Assembly (NCBI GenBank): GCA_038049695.1
Contig: CP142454.1
Coordinates: forward strand, 88,868,501-88,932,500
DNA: 64,000 nt
Origin: Cinnamomum chago
Taxonomy: Eukaryota > Streptophyta > Magnoliopsida > Laurales > Lauraceae
Direction: 5' to 3'
Both the position numbers and the translations under genes were made by a program. Shown here one piece after another: positions 37,922 to 50,588 of this stretch. Positions within the stretch are counted from its first letter, which is position 1, and every line of letters begins with the position of its first letter. Under the pieces are notes generated by a model. It searched no databases, was not told the origin of the DNA, and was given only the letters and a program-made list of their open reading frames with translations.

Positions 37922-40233
37922 CCGTTATCATTAATGGTTCTCGTATAGTTAAGTACACCTCCATATGTGTTAACTAGGGTTATTCGAATGCATAATCAAT
38001 TAAGTAATGTCATCAAAAGTAATACTTGCATTGATAACCATAGTTATACTCAATGGTTGGTTAGAGGATTGTATGTAGACTTACTTTAGATTGAGAATGA
38101 GATTGATACGAAGGGTTAACGGGTTTGGCACTACCTAGCGGTTTCTTAAACTCATTATTGAATTGAATTGAATGAATTGAGAAATGAAATGACTATTCCT
38201 ACTGCAGTAGATGAGATTGGGGAGCGTCCGGAGCTCCGTGGGACACCAGTGATCTCTGATCAAGACACTAGGAGATCTCACCGCATTGGACCGAAAGGTC
38301 AAAGGGCTGACGAGTCCTAATCAATGCTGAATGTAAGTAATTGAATGAATATGAAATGCTTCCTTTTGGGAAGAACTAAATGGAGTTGAAACCAATGCTA
38401 GTGTAGTTGCCAGTATTATTGTCATTGTTAATGGTATTATTATGGATTACTTAGAACTGTTTAAATCGATGACTTGATAGGAATTGTTAGACATATGTAT
38501 ATATCTTGTTGAACCGTCGTGTTCATGGTATTACTGATGATATTACAGGCTCAGTTGCCCGTGCCGGTCCCTTAGCGACCGTTCAGACAGCGGAGGAGGC
38601 CCATTCGCTACCTCCAGGAGGTCTAGCCGAATGGACATGATTGGAGTGCGTATACACGGGACTCTTTTGGGAACTTTTTAGGAATGTTGTATTTATTCAT
38701 TTTGGTATTGTAGGTACTGTATATGATGTCCCTTGCATTGTAGTGTAAATATGCAGTGGTTGATAATGGAAATGAAACGATGTAAAGTGAATTATGTAGT
38801 TGAAGAAGTAAATGTTCTGATTCATTTTGTTAAGTATTGTCAATGTATATGATTTGTATGTATTCCGCAAATGTACATTGACAGGTAGGTATGCAAGATC
38901 CCTTGTGGACTCTGGTTTAACTTCGGTTAATCGGGGTTTACGGGAGTAAGTATGTTTAACATCGCGACCCAGGGATTAACCCTAATAACTCTGATCTCGG
39001 GGCCGGGTCGTGACAAACTTGAAACTTGAAACTTGGAAGGGTATGGTCGTCTAAAGGATGTAAGCATATAGCATTTAAAAGTTGGTCATGCTTCTAGCAA
39101 AAAATAATAACAATAATAATGCTGGTCATGCATTTAAATGGGTTCAGTTGGGAGTGGCAAGAAAGGAATGAGTAGCTGTGGATATTTACTTATTACAACA
39201 TTCTTTTCTCTCTCAATGTTTTTATTTCATGGTAGTTGGCAACCAAGGTAGTTGTAACCATTTAAGGTACCGACCCACTCACAAGGCACAACCTGGCATC
39301 TTCCCCGTCATTCCAGCCTTTTTATTTAAAATGTGCAGGAGATATTGAATCTCTCTTTACCGCATTTATATGTTTGTGTGTACTGCTGGCATGTGATGTA
39401 CCAAACAAACTGATACTTGAAACAATTTGTTTATATATACACAGTTCGAAGATAACCCTTTTTTTTTTCCGTTTTAGTTTATACATCTACTCCCTCTTAT
39501 CATTATTCCTTCCCCACTATTCCTCCCTAAAATTATTTTCCTCCATAAAATATAGTATATGATACTATATATCATCTCTTTGTCCCTCCCTAAAATCACT
39601 TTCATCTCAACAAATGGAAGCACCCTACAAACTGATGAAAAAAAGATGAGAGAACAAGTTGGATATGATCTCATAATTAGGTCCACATTTTATCAATTTA
39701 GATTTAATGGGTGGGCCCCGCCAATTTTCTCAAAATAAAGTCCTATATTTCAAAATTATTTTTACCTCACACCAGAGATTATTAAATTAGCAAAAAAAGG
39801 GAGAAAATGGACAAAATCCATTTGGCTTTGATAGTGGGCCCTACAGACATGTGAAAAAAGATAGAGATCAAGTTGGATATGATCTCATCAATAGACCAAT
39901 GTTTGGATCCCACCAATTTCCTAAAATAGAATCCTATATTTGAAAATCATTTTTTATCTTACCCCCACGTATTATTAAACTAGCAAAAAGAGAGAAAGAA
40001 AAAAGGAACAAAGGCTATTTGGCTTTGATAGTGATATATGAAAAAAGATAGAGATCAAGTTGGATATGGTCTCATGAATAGACCCACGTTTCACCAATTT
40101 AGGACTAATGGGTGGATCCCACCAATTTCCTAAAATAGAGTCCTATATTTTAAAATCATTTTTTTTATCTTACCCCCACATATTATTAAACTAGCAAAAA
40201 GTGAGGAGGAAAAAAAAAGGCGCGTTTGGTTGG

Positions 40234-42297
40234 AGGTCCCTCAAAGTATGACTTTATTGCAAACGGTCCACAAAAAAAAGTCATGCAGGCAAAGGTCCTA
40301 TAACAGATTCTCATAACTGATATTTCTAATTTACCCTTTCTTTAAATCATATCTCATGATTGGTGAGATATTCCATTAATAATGATCAACTACCATTTAA
40401 TTTGCCATGATCAATGGAATCTTATTAATAAGATTTTTTAAATAAATTCTAAAAACACGCAAATAAATTTCAAAATAAGGCAAATAAATTTCAAAAAATG
40501 CAATAAATTTAAAAAAAAGAAATAAATTTTAAAAGAACGCAGATAAATTTAAAAATATGCAAATAAATTTCAAAAAATATAAATAAATTCCAAAAGATGA
40601 AAATAAATTTCAAAATACGTAAATAAAATTAACAAAAACACAAATAAATTCGAAAAATACAAATAAATTCGAAAGAAAGAAAATAAATTTCAAAAAACGT
40701 AATAATTTCAAAAAATGCAATAAATTTCAAAATAACGCAGAGAAATTTAAAAAGACGCAAATAAACTTCAAAAGATCCAAATAAATTTCAAAAAATATAA
40801 ATAAATTTCAAAAGATGAGAATAAATTTAAAAAGACTCAAATAAATTTCAAAAGATCCAAATAAATTTCAAAACATATAAATAAATTTCAAAAAATGAAA
40901 ATCAATTTCAAAAGATACAAATGAATTTCAAAAAATGTAAATAAATTTCAAAAGACGCAAATAAATTTCAAAGGACATAAATAAAATTAAAAAAAGAAAA
41001 TAAATTTAAAAACGCAAATACAATTGCCAAAACTAAGATAAACCAATTTTTCAAATTTCAGAAAAATTTGCCAAAAATTCAGTTAGATTTATCCAAAATT
41101 TAGATAAATTTGTTCCAAAACTCAGATAAATGAGCTAAAAACTCAGATATATTTATTCAAAACTCAGAGAAATTTGTCTAGAACTCAAATAAATTTGACA
41201 AAAAATGAAAAACTTAGATAGATTTATATAGAATTCAAAGAAATTTGTTTCAGAGCTCAGATAAATTTGACAGAGATACCAATTAGTTGTGATCATGTGT
41301 GCGGAAGCGTGCAATCAACAAGCAAACAAATCAAAGCCACACAACAAGAACACGGATTTACGTGTTCGGTGATTTTACATCTACGTCCACGGACAAAGCT
41401 CGTCTTCTTCTTCTCCACTTCGATCAGCGCAGAGTCTGGATCTTCACCTCGCTGTCTTGCTGTTATCCAGTTCCTCTTCAAACCTCTCTCTGGTTCAGAG
41501 AAATTAGAGACTTAATCCAACAGATAGGTCCAATCCTCTTGTGACTGCAAGATATTCAAACAGATCCCAAAGACTACTATCTTCTCTGGAAACCGATTGC
41601 GACGAAAAACTCATTTGCCCTGTTCTCTGCAACTTCTTCGATCAATGGCCGAACCTGGGTCTGGAATCCTCTGGTCTGAATATTGATGCAACAGGGCTCA
41701 TATTCTGCAATTGCGTCCATTTCGGAATCCTCTCTAAATTCCAAGTGGAACCAAATCTCTTCACTGCTCGTCTTCTTCAACTGGGTTCTGTAGCAGAACA
41801 TGATGCTCCTCCGCATAAGATTTTCCTTGAGGAGGAGAGTTTCTTTTGATTGATTTTTTTATTATTAATTCATAGAATTGTCTCGCTACATCACCCTTCC
41901 AATCTACCTGAATAGGGATGAACGCCTCTTGGACAAATGGCCAGCTCCCCCTCGTTGGTCGAGCCGATTCATCACTTAGGATGACAAGTGTTGCTCGGGC
42001 CAGTGTTGGGACTGGCAGCGATGTCTGCGTCTTGTTCTGCGGCCTAATAGCGAGGGCAGCGCAAAACCGGATTGAAGAAGAAGAAAAGGGAGAATGAAAG
42101 ATTTAAAATTTTATGCCTAATCAGTTGAAAGGGCAAATCAGTAATGAAAATGTATGAGGCGTCGTATCTAAGGACCTCTCGCCATGAGGTGTCGTATCTA
42201 GGGACCTCTCACCAAAATATGCCCAGCTGCATGGACTACAGGCCTTAGAGGAAAAGTTGATAGACTGAAGGCCTTACAAGACCTCAATGAGGGACCT
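40234..42297. mobile_element. Candidate inverted-repeat DNA transposon with an internal minisatellite
   Basis: The ends AGGTCCCTCA (40234-40243) and TGAGGGACCT (42288-42297) are exact inverses. Weaker inverted similarity continues inward (CATAACTGAT...TACCCTTTC on the left against ATTACTGATTTGCCCTTTC on the inverted right). It interrupts the 200-bp array. No transposase frame was found. The interior holds the AT-rich minisatellite and, at 41290-41850, a GC-richer tract with ACACGGATTTACGTGTTCGG, a phrase resembling the R/U5 part of plant Ty1/copia LTRs. No clear target duplication was found, so the exact ends are uncertain. Confidence 0.45.
40441..41020. repeat. AT-rich minisatellite, about 19-bp period
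   Basis: About 30 degenerate copies of an AAATAAATTTCAAAAGA-like word. A related but looser AACTCAGATAAATTTG repeat continues to about 41270. Confidence 0.88.
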
Positions 42298-42640
42298 TTC
42301 ACTAATTTTCTCAAAAAAAAAGAAAAAGGAACAAAGGCTATTTGGCTTTGATAGTGGGCCCTACAGACATATGAAAAAAGATAGAGATCAAGTTGGCTAT
42401 GATCTCATCAATAGACCCACGTTTCACCAATTTAGATCTAATGGGTGGTCCCCCCCCACCCCAATTTCCTAAAAATAGAGTCTTATATTTCAAAATCACT
42501 TTTATCTCACCCCCACATATTATTAAACTAGCAAAAAGAGAAAAAAAAATAACGAATGTCATTTGGCTTTGGTAGTGGGCCCTACAGAATGATGAGGAAA
42601 GATAGAGATTAAGTTGACTATGATATCATCAGAAGGCCCA

Positions 42641-44222
42641 CATTCTTGTTTTATTTTTTTTTTTTTTTTTCCTTTATGATTGTTTTTTATTATTATTATT
42701 ATTCTCTATTGATTCTCTACTATGTACAAGGTCATATATATTTCAGGTGTTTGACTTCTTTTTTTTACTCCATCTCTAATATTTCTTCACTTCTACTCTA
42801 ATATATATTGTTAATACTTTCTTTGTTATAAATAATTTATTTTCTTGCCATCTTCTTTTATTTTCTCCTGGCTTGACTTCAGTTAGATTTTCTCTATTTA
42901 TTCTCTACTGTCTATATTATGCTTGAGAACTCGATCCAATGCATTCGATTAGTTTTCTCTAAGATCATCTTAGATTGGGAAAGTTTTTATTAAAACTGTC
43001 TTTTATTATAGAATAAATTGCAATCACTCCAATTCTATGTAATTTTTCTCCTTTAGACACCTTCCACTGAAAGGTTTTAGGTGAGTATCATCCTATGGAT
43101 CAGTGAATTCAGAGAGAACCATAAAAGGCAGCTATCTTGATCTTTGGATTCCTTATGGCATTTGGATCGTCTCCCACGAATGATGGGTTCCAGCCTAATT
43201 AATAACCTAGCATAAGAACCTGTGCTAAGCATGAGTCTATCCATACAATTCAAACCAAATATAATTGCACAACAGTAATTTTTTTGAAAGAAAACGACAG
43301 AAGAATTTCTATGAAAGTAGGAGAAATGAAGTAAAAAGAAAAAAGGAAAAATATGTAGAAATGAGAATAAGAGATGTGAGTAGAAAGGAACTTTTGCAGA
43401 AACTAAAAAAGAAAAATGGAGAAGTTACAAGAGACATGGGTAGTTAAATGGGTAGTGAGAAATGGGTAGTTATTTGATATGATTAGTGTTATGCACGGAA
43501 TAAGAAGTGAGCAGTTACAAGAGATAAGAGAAGAGGGAATAATTGATAGTCAAAATCAAAGGAGAATGTCAAAATTAGATTGAAAACCTCTTAGCTTAAT
43601 ATAGTATAATTGGCACTACATGCCTTCGCCAAACATAGGCCATAATTAAAAATAATTAAAATTAGAATTAGAATTTTTAAATGAAATACAAAAGACATTG
43701 TGGAAATAGTATTTATTTCATATAAAATTGAATCAACTATGAACATACGAACGTTTGAAAGCATGCCTCTCTTATGTATTAATTGACTCTTCATATCATA
43801 AACAATTCAAATTCACAATAATTTTAGATGTATTCTTCTTCATCATATCTTACATTATTCATAATTACTCTTCATTCCATTTTTTTCATTATTATCACAT
43901 GTAATAAAGTCATTCTTCCAATACCACGTACTAGATAACTTGATTGACTCAATTTAATTACTTATTTATTCCTTTTACCCTTTGATTTATGAATTAATAT
44001 TTTAATTGTGATTGTGTTATGAATTATATGTTAATATTAATTTACAATTCATTTCAGTACTCAAAAGTGTTGGGCGAGGGCCTTTTTCACTAGTCTTTTT
44101 TATAAAAGTAATGCTAGGGAGGGGAAGGTGGTTTTGAAAAGAAAGAAACAAATGATGGGTATTGGCTCATAGCTTCTTTATTTTCCAGAGAAATTATCTG
44201 TAAGAGATTTTTTGGGAATCTA
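42641..44222. other. AT-rich intergenic, no gene seen
   Basis: T-rich runs (42650-42700) and otherwise unremarkable AT-rich sequence. Short open frames are not supported by codon structure or family resemblance. Confidence 0.5.
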
Positions 44223-45136
44223 GGGCCTGTTTGATTGCACAAGAAAACAAAAGAAAATAATATTTTATAGAATATAATCTTTCATATTTTTAAGAAGAAA
44301 ATCTTGTGCGTTTGGTAACCCAAGAAAAACTCGAAGAAAATAATCTTTTCTTTCAAAAAGCTCAATATTTTCTCCTACAGCTCCCCCCTGTAAAAAACTT
44401 TCTACAAGAGAAGAATCTTTCAAAATGACGATTGCAAAATGACAGAGTAAAGTAAAGACTTTCAAATCTATCATGATATTACATATATGGTAAAGTAAAG
44501 TAAAAGTAAATGTCACAGCACGGTAAATGTGAGGTAAAGTAAAGTTGGGATAAAATATTTGGTAAAGTAAAGTGGGAAGGGATGGTAAAATAATTTTCTT
44601 TTATTCAACTTTACTTTATCACATTTTATCATAGTTTTATATGGTAAGTAAAAGTGACTTGTTTACAGGTGTGTTAAAGTAAAATAAAGATTGATGTCAT
44701 ATCATAGTAAAGGTGAGGTAAAGTAAGGTGAGATGGAGCATGTGGTAAAATAAAGTGGGAGAAAGAGTAGTAAAGTAGTTATTTTTTGTATTGACTTTAC
44801 TTTACTATATTTTATTATGGTTTTATATGATAAAAGAAAAGCAACTTAAAAAAAAACCTCATAGTTGATCTTTATTATACCACACTACTTTTTTATTCAG
44901 ATGTGGTAAATTACATTTAAATTAAAATACTTAATATTTTTTTCTAATAATATAATTTACTTTAATCATAGTACCTTTAAAACAACTCAATTTAAAATCT
45001 GTAAGATTCTTAAAAAATCGCCAAACAGCAAAAATATTGTAATATTATAATATTACATTATTCTATTCTATATTATTTTATTCTTGCAATAATTAAATCT
45101 GTATATATTTTATTCTGTATACATCCAAACGGGCCC
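44223..45136. mobile_element. Non-autonomous PIF/Harbinger-like element with internal TAAAGTAAAG repeats
   Basis: The left end GGGCCTGTTTGATTG and the inverted right end GGGCCCGTTTGGATG match over about 15 bp. The flanking trinucleotides are CTA and TTA, a near match to the 3-bp duplication of PIF/Harbinger elements. The interior has two roughly 200-bp diverged tandem copies (about 44470-44650 and 44675-44835) rich in TAAAGTAAAG and its inverse ACTTTACTTTA. No transposase. Confidence 0.6.
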
Positions 45137-45725
45137 TTATAAAAATCTTTGTTTTCACTCTATATCTTGTATAAAAACACGAGAATATTAAAAGGATTCA
45201 TATATATGTTTTACACATCAATGTCTAATTTCTTGAGCATGTACATTAGGTATAAACTATTACAATACAAAATATTAAAATCATGGAGCCCAAACTTTTA
45301 AAGGCTAAAAAACCCTCACTTAATGATATATAAAATGTTACTTTTTTAAAATTAAAGTTACTTTTACACTTTTTAGTTAAAGAAAAATATCAAAAAATAA
45401 TATTATATTCGATCAAAATTTCTCTCTCTCTCTCTCAAGCTTGTGGATATGTAAGATAAATATAGATTGGAAATTTTATGCTTGCATTTTCATACAGAAG
45501 TCACGACACTTAGTAGTAACAAGCATATTAGGAACCATATATATATATGGATAAAAGAATAATAATTCATTAATCTTAAATAAGAGGGATTGATATTTAA
45601 GTTTAATATTTTGATGCCTTTTAATTTAGCTTATGTGAATTGAGCAGAAATTTGAATAAAAATTAGATTTTCTTTTAAGTAAGAATAAGTTTGAGTATTA
45701 GACCGGGTTTTGACACATTGCATCG
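45137..45725. other. AT-rich intergenic
   Basis: AT-rich sequence with a short (CT)n run at 45419-45436. Nothing else recognised. Confidence 0.45.
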
Positions 45726-46360
45726 ACCAAAAAAAAACCATGAAAATGTGCCTTTTAATTGGTAGGGGTGAGTAATGGTCTCAAATATTTAGAAAACTCA
45801 AATAAGAAAAAATAGATTCGTATCTAATATTTGGTCCCATTTTAATTTGAGTTAGGTGGTTGTAAATAAATATCAAATTTGCATTTGAATAAAACTAGGC
45901 TTGTTCCTAAAAGAAGACAAGAAGAGTTATAGGAGATTGTGTTTACCATAAAAGCTTAATCATTTATTTTATTTTTTATTTTAACTGAAAATTAAAAGCA
46001 TCTTTTATATATTTAAAATAAATTATTATATATTTATTTAGCAATGTTTTTTAGTCTCCAAAGATCTGTACTCCATGATGATTTCAATGCTTTAAATTGA
46101 AATTGATTACAACTTACCAAAAAAAACCATGAAAATGTGCCTTTTAATTGGTAGGGGTGAGTAATGGTCTCAAATATTTAGAAAACTCAAATAAGAAAAA
46201 ATAGATTCGTTTATTTTTTTTATTTTAACTGAAAATTAAAAGCATCTTTTATATATTGAAAATAAATTATTATATATTTATTTAGCAATGTTTTTTAGTC
46301 TCCAAAGATCTGTACTCCATGATGATTTCAATGCTTTAAATTGAAATTGATTACAACTTA
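45726..46360. repeat. Tandem segmental duplication with an internal deletion
   Basis: Copy 1 (45726-46115, 390 bp) and copy 2 (46116-46360, about 245 bp) are nearly identical, but copy 2 lacks about 146 bp after AATAGATTCGT. The start (ACCAAAAAAAA, CCATGAAAATGTGCC) and the end (AATTGATTACAACTTA) are shared. Confidence 0.92.
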
Positions 46361-47736
46361 TTTACATATTCAAGAAAGTGGGTCCTTATATATAAAACAC
46401 ATGGACTTTATATTTTGTCCAGGTGTTTTTTTATAAGGTTAATTTAATCGTTGAGCCAATTTATTTTTGAATAAGAACTGGCCATGCCATTACAGCAGGG
46501 AACATGTATTTGAACGGTTTAGATTTCCACAGGTAAGGCCCACCATAGAGTTTCACTTATCCCAATTTAATCAGTTAGAAGGAAAGAGAAAAGAAGTAAT
46601 TCTGAAAGACATAGAAGTGAAAGGCCAATTTTGGAAGACGATCTTTTATTCTTTTTCATTCTCCCACCAGAATCTCTCCAAGTGTATCTCAGTAAGGAGG
46701 AATGAAACTAGCAATAAAATAAAAAAATTGTTTTGGACTTTGTTTGGTTTTATAATATTTCCATGTCCTACAATAAAATAAAATAAAAGTTGAGCCCTTC
46801 AAAGGGTGGGAAAAAGAAAAAAAGCACCACCAATAAAATAAGGAATTATTTAGTAAATAATGCAAAATTATCTTACAAGACTTTGACTCTTTATGAATAT
46901 CTTAATTTGCAAAATTCCATCCTTGAAAGGTTATTTCCCTTTGAAACTGCTCTTAAGATCATTGACCAATCTTGTAAGAGAAATTAGGTTGTTGCATGTA
47001 AAATTTAAAGTAGAGATGGTCATTTGTAAAAATGAGAAAAGGCAGGTAGCTGTAAGGAAATCTCCCAAAAGAAAAATAAAAGTAGATGAGCCTTGACTTT
47101 CAAAGGATTTAAATTATAGTTTTTATTTTCTATTACATGGAAGATTATGTGATGGTCCTGTCAGATATTCACCTTTGTTTCTTTTTTTTTTTTTTAACCG
47201 CTTTTAAAAAGGTAAGCATAAAAACTTCAATGAATCTAATTAAATGATGGGCCCTTACATAAAAGTTTTCCATTTGAAGGGGACTCCTGTCTGAAACACC
47301 GTGAAAAAGGCTTTTGGAGATGTCTACTATCTCCCAGAGTATGAGATAGTGACCTGATTGAGAGGCTACCTGCATTCATCTCTCTTTGATCATGAATGAG
47401 GGGTGCTATTAAAGTTTGCTTCATGATTATAAATAAACAATACAAAGCAGAGCAGGGGTGCCATTAAAGCTTGTACATTACTATCCCAATTAGTTTTGGC
47501 TCTCTATTTCTTTAAAATCTCAACCGTTTTCTGCTTGCTCATCTTCTGGAAAATGTTAATTAGACAATTTATAGACTTCATAATTGAATGATATAAATAG
47601 GAGAATATTTCAGGAGCGCGTTCCCATTCAATAGTCGAGAGGTAACGGGGGGGACCGCCGCTGGTGCCACCACCACCACCATCCGGATGTCTACACACAA
47701 CCTTTCCTATAAGAAAATATTTTGCTATATATAATA
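46361..47736. other. Intergenic, no gene seen
   Basis: AT-rich sequence with A- and T-runs. Short frames at 46467-47096 have no recognisable domain. A CCACCACCACCACC stretch lies at about 47670-47681. Confidence 0.45.
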
Positions 47737-47873
47737 AATGAAAAATACTTCTACGAGAGTAACTCTCACACAACTATGAGAGTAAGGGGAGGACTCTCAT
47801 AGTTAGGTTGTTGGCATTCCCCTCTTACTATCACAGTAGTGTGAGAGTTACTATCATAGGAACATTTTCATAC
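47737..47873. mobile_element. Hairpin MITE, about 137 bp
   Basis: The two halves are imperfect inverses over almost their full length. The left half reads AGTAACTCTCACAC, then GTAAGGGGA; the inverted right half reads AGTAACTCTCACAC, then GTAAGAGGGGA. No coding capacity. The ends are placed where the inverted similarity fades (AATGAAAAATA and its partner); the family is not determined. Confidence 0.75.
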
Positions 47874-48256
47874 ATAAATTGCTCTATATATGAATATGGA
47901 TTTCGAAGCCGTTTCTCCTAATGGCCCTTTTATATTTTCATAATGTAAGGTCTGCTTGTAGGAATGCAAATAGAAATAATCGGATACTCATTTGCAACCC
48001 TGCCCTATATACTTGTGAATAATCCAAACCTTTGTTTATACCTCCCAAATCTTAGTTTGACCCTAATTTGAGCATGAGTCGGTGTTCCATTCTAAAAATA
48101 AATAAATTTGGATAATGCATAGCGACTAAAATTAAGGGTTATGATCATTTAATCAGATAATCTACCTCTTTTAATTGTCATTCATTATGTCTTTCCAAAA
48201 AGGGTGGGTGTTTATAACAGGGAAGAAACACCAGGCATGAGCACTTTAGCCATTAA

Positions 48257-49454
48257 GGGCCCGTTTGGCATCGTTCTTGTGTTGTTCCTAATTTTGTGCT
48301 CAAATTAGGTTGTGATGAGATCATGTTATGCCGAGACTTTACTCTGCGGAACTTGTTTGGCATCATTATAATAAATTAATCTACCGGGAATATGTTGTAC
48401 CGAACTTGTTTGTTAACATTATAAAAGTTTTGATCTAAGAAGCTGACGTATGATTTATAATTTGAAACCCACCTTTTATTGTTTATACCGCTATATTCTT
48501 ATCGTACATGGGACCCAGTTGTATTAATTACAATGTGGTACCCACCTTTAAAAATTAAAACATGAACCCATTTTCATAGGATTTATAATGTGGGCCCACC
48601 TTTATAGGATTTATAATGTGGGTCTACCTTTTGTAGTCGTGACTATGTGACCAACATTTATGAATGAAAAAGTGGAGTCACATTTTTTACAATTGTGGAC
48701 ACGTGGGCCATCTTTAGAAATTACAATGTAGTGCCCACTTTTATAAATTTGAACATGGGGGTAGTACTTTCATAGGATATGGGCCCACCTTATAGGAATT
48801 ATAATGTGGGGGCCATCTTTTTTGCAATTGTAAACACGGGTCCCACGTTTAAAAAAATCACAATGTGGCACCCACTTTTAAAAACCTGAACATGAGGCTA
48901 CATTCATAGGATTCACAATGTGGGCCCACATTCATAGGATTTACAATGTGATTCCACTGTTTGTGATTGCGACCATATGACCCACCTTAAAGAATTATAA
49001 AGTGGGGCCACCTTTTCTGTGATTGTAGACATGAGACTCACCTTTAGAAATTACAATGTAATGCCCACCTTTATAAATTAGAAGATAGGGCCCACATTCA
49101 TAGGATTTTCAATGCGATCCCGTCATTATAAAATTATAATATGGGCCCACCTTTTGTGATTGTAACCACGGGACCCACTTTTAAGAATTATAAAGTAGGT
49201 CTACCTTTTTTGAGATAGTGAACATAAGGCCTACATTTAGGACAATGACATTATTTAAAAGGTAAGAGATAAGTAAGAAATAATTAGGTCGGCAAGTTAT
49301 TTAAAAAGAAAAAAAAAACAAAGTTTTTTCGTTCCCACTTTCTTATGCCAGGATAAGATTTTGAAATTCCTTCCCGTTACTTACACATACCAAACATGTT
49401 TTCAACGACCTTATCTCATGGGAACATCCCACTTAAACAATGCCGAACACACCC
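48257..49454. mobile_element. Inverted-repeat element with internal GTGGGCCCACCTTTATAGG-type array
   Basis: The left end GGGCCCGTTTGGCATCGTT resembles the inverted right end GGGTGTGTTCGGCATTGTT. Between about 48480 and 49240 the interior is a degenerate tandem array of roughly 40-bp words such as ATAATGTGGGCCCACCTTT and TTTAGAAATTACAATG, apparently with a longer superimposed period. A TAA precedes the left end (48254-48256). No TAA follows the right end at 49455, but one follows the next element at 49756-49758. Confidence 0.6.
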
Positions 49455-49455
49455 T

Positions 49456-49755
49456 GGGCCTGTTTCTTTACTAGAATTCCCGACTGGAATTCTTGTGGTT
49501 GGGGTTTTTGAGACATGATGTCATCATGTCCCCTTGCATTTTCAAATCCCTTGTTTCTTTACAAGAATTTATGAATTCCAGCACATGATAAGTCTCAATT
49601 GGCCTTTAGAAATTCATGAAATTCCACCTTCTTTGCATTTTGGTGGAATTCCAAAATACTCATGTCTTTGGGAGGATTTAGGAATTCCACCTTATTTAGA
49701 AATTCCAAAATTCGCCATACAAGAATTCTTGGAATTCTAATAAATGAGCAGCCCC
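49456..49755. mobile_element. MITE with GGGCCTGTTTC / GGGGCTGCTCA ends
   Basis: The left end (GGGCCTGTTTCTTTACTAG then AATTCC) and the inverted right end (GGGGCTGCTCATTTATTAG then AATTCC) match over about 25-35 bp. The interior is rich in GAATTCC words in both orientations. It directly follows the previous element, so the two may form one composite insertion. Confidence 0.65.
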
Positions 49756-50588
49756 TAAAGGCACTGCTCTCTCTGTTGTTTTCATACAATAAAAGCAGCA
49801 ATAAACTGCACCCAAAACAGGAACTAGGACCCATTGACAAAAGTTGTCATGATAGCTTCATGACAATATTCTTAGATGTGGACATGTGGTCCATCTAGCC
49901 ATTAAGTAAGCATCCAATAAACCCAAACCCAAAGAGTTATTTTTCTTTTTGTTTTTTAACCCCAGCCAATGGGGGCTGGGACCCAAGAGAGAGCCTGTAT
50001 ACATAAGAAAAAGTATCACACTCAAGTGGGAAGGAGGCCTGTACAAACGGGAAAAAAGTCCACACGAATAGAAAGAGGTGATGTCTAACCCCGGATAGCC
50101 AAGTAAGAACTGACGCTCGGGTAAGGAGCCGTTATTTACCCAAACTCAAAGAGTTAATTCTCTCCCGCTGAAAAGTCTTAATCGGTGTCCCCATGAGAAT
50201 TTGGATTGAGATCCAACTCGGTTTGGTGGTTAAGAATCTCATTCGCATTAAGAGATGTGAAGCATCCAGTGGTGTAGTCAACTACAACAAGGGTACCTCC
50301 TCTGAAATGTAATTTACAGGGAGATGGGAAACCCTAGTTCAGACTACAACAGTCTAAATTGCACAGAGACATCAGGGAGAGAACCCAATTTTGATATAAT
50401 GCTCTGGTCAATCTGAATCTTTTTTGGGTACCCTGGCCAAGCGGGCTGGGAACCAGAGAGTGTCCACACATGTGGGGAGAGGTCGTCCACACAAATTGAA
50501 AAGAGAGCCCACACGTGGGATCCAAAATGTAAACACCAATGATGCAAACTGTGTTGCTTTGTAGTCTATACTACAAATAATTCTTTTA
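49756..50588. other. Intergenic with two related GC-rich repeats
   Basis: Stretches at 49940-50110 and 50420-50530 share a plan: a T-run, then AACCCCAGCCAATGGGGGCTGGG or TACCCTGGCCAAGCGGG, then GGGA(A)CC and CCACAC words. They look like two diverged members of one dispersed, possibly SINE-like, repeat. No gene seen. Confidence 0.4.

Larger units (their letters stand above)
36810..39015. mobile_element. Solo LTR (LTR-3)
   Basis: 2206 bp starting TGTTAGGCTCCGTCCCGAG and ending CCGGGTCGTGACA, flanked by AACTT direct duplications at 36805-36809 and 39016-39020. There are no internal retrotransposon genes and no second copy. TATATAA at 37201-37207 is followed by a pyrimidine-rich leader. The TGTCACGACCC form of the inverted right end is typical of plant Ty3/gypsy LTRs. 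The open frames at 37576-37977 overlap a palindrome cluster and are not genes. Confidence 0.92.
39615..42640. repeat. Diverged array of about 200-bp repeats, split by an insertion
   Basis: A unit containing TTTGGCTTTGATAGTGGGCC, AAAAGATAGAGATCAAGTTGG and TATTATTAAACTAGCAAAAA recurs about five times. The TTTGGCTTTG anchor lies at 39821, 40018, 42341 and a variant at 42562; a diverged copy precedes 39821. Unit length is 197-221 bp because of internal deletions. The array is interrupted at about 40215-42300 by an inverted-repeat element. Confidence 0.8.

Noticed and set aside
37576-37977. Frames with repeated RSS/ARA words in LTR-3
   Set aside because: They are translations of the CGCTCGAGCG palindrome cluster in several frames.
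18573-39015. Complete LTR retrotransposons
   Set aside because: Each insertion has only one LTR sequence between its target duplications, and no reverse transcriptase, integrase or gag frames exist.
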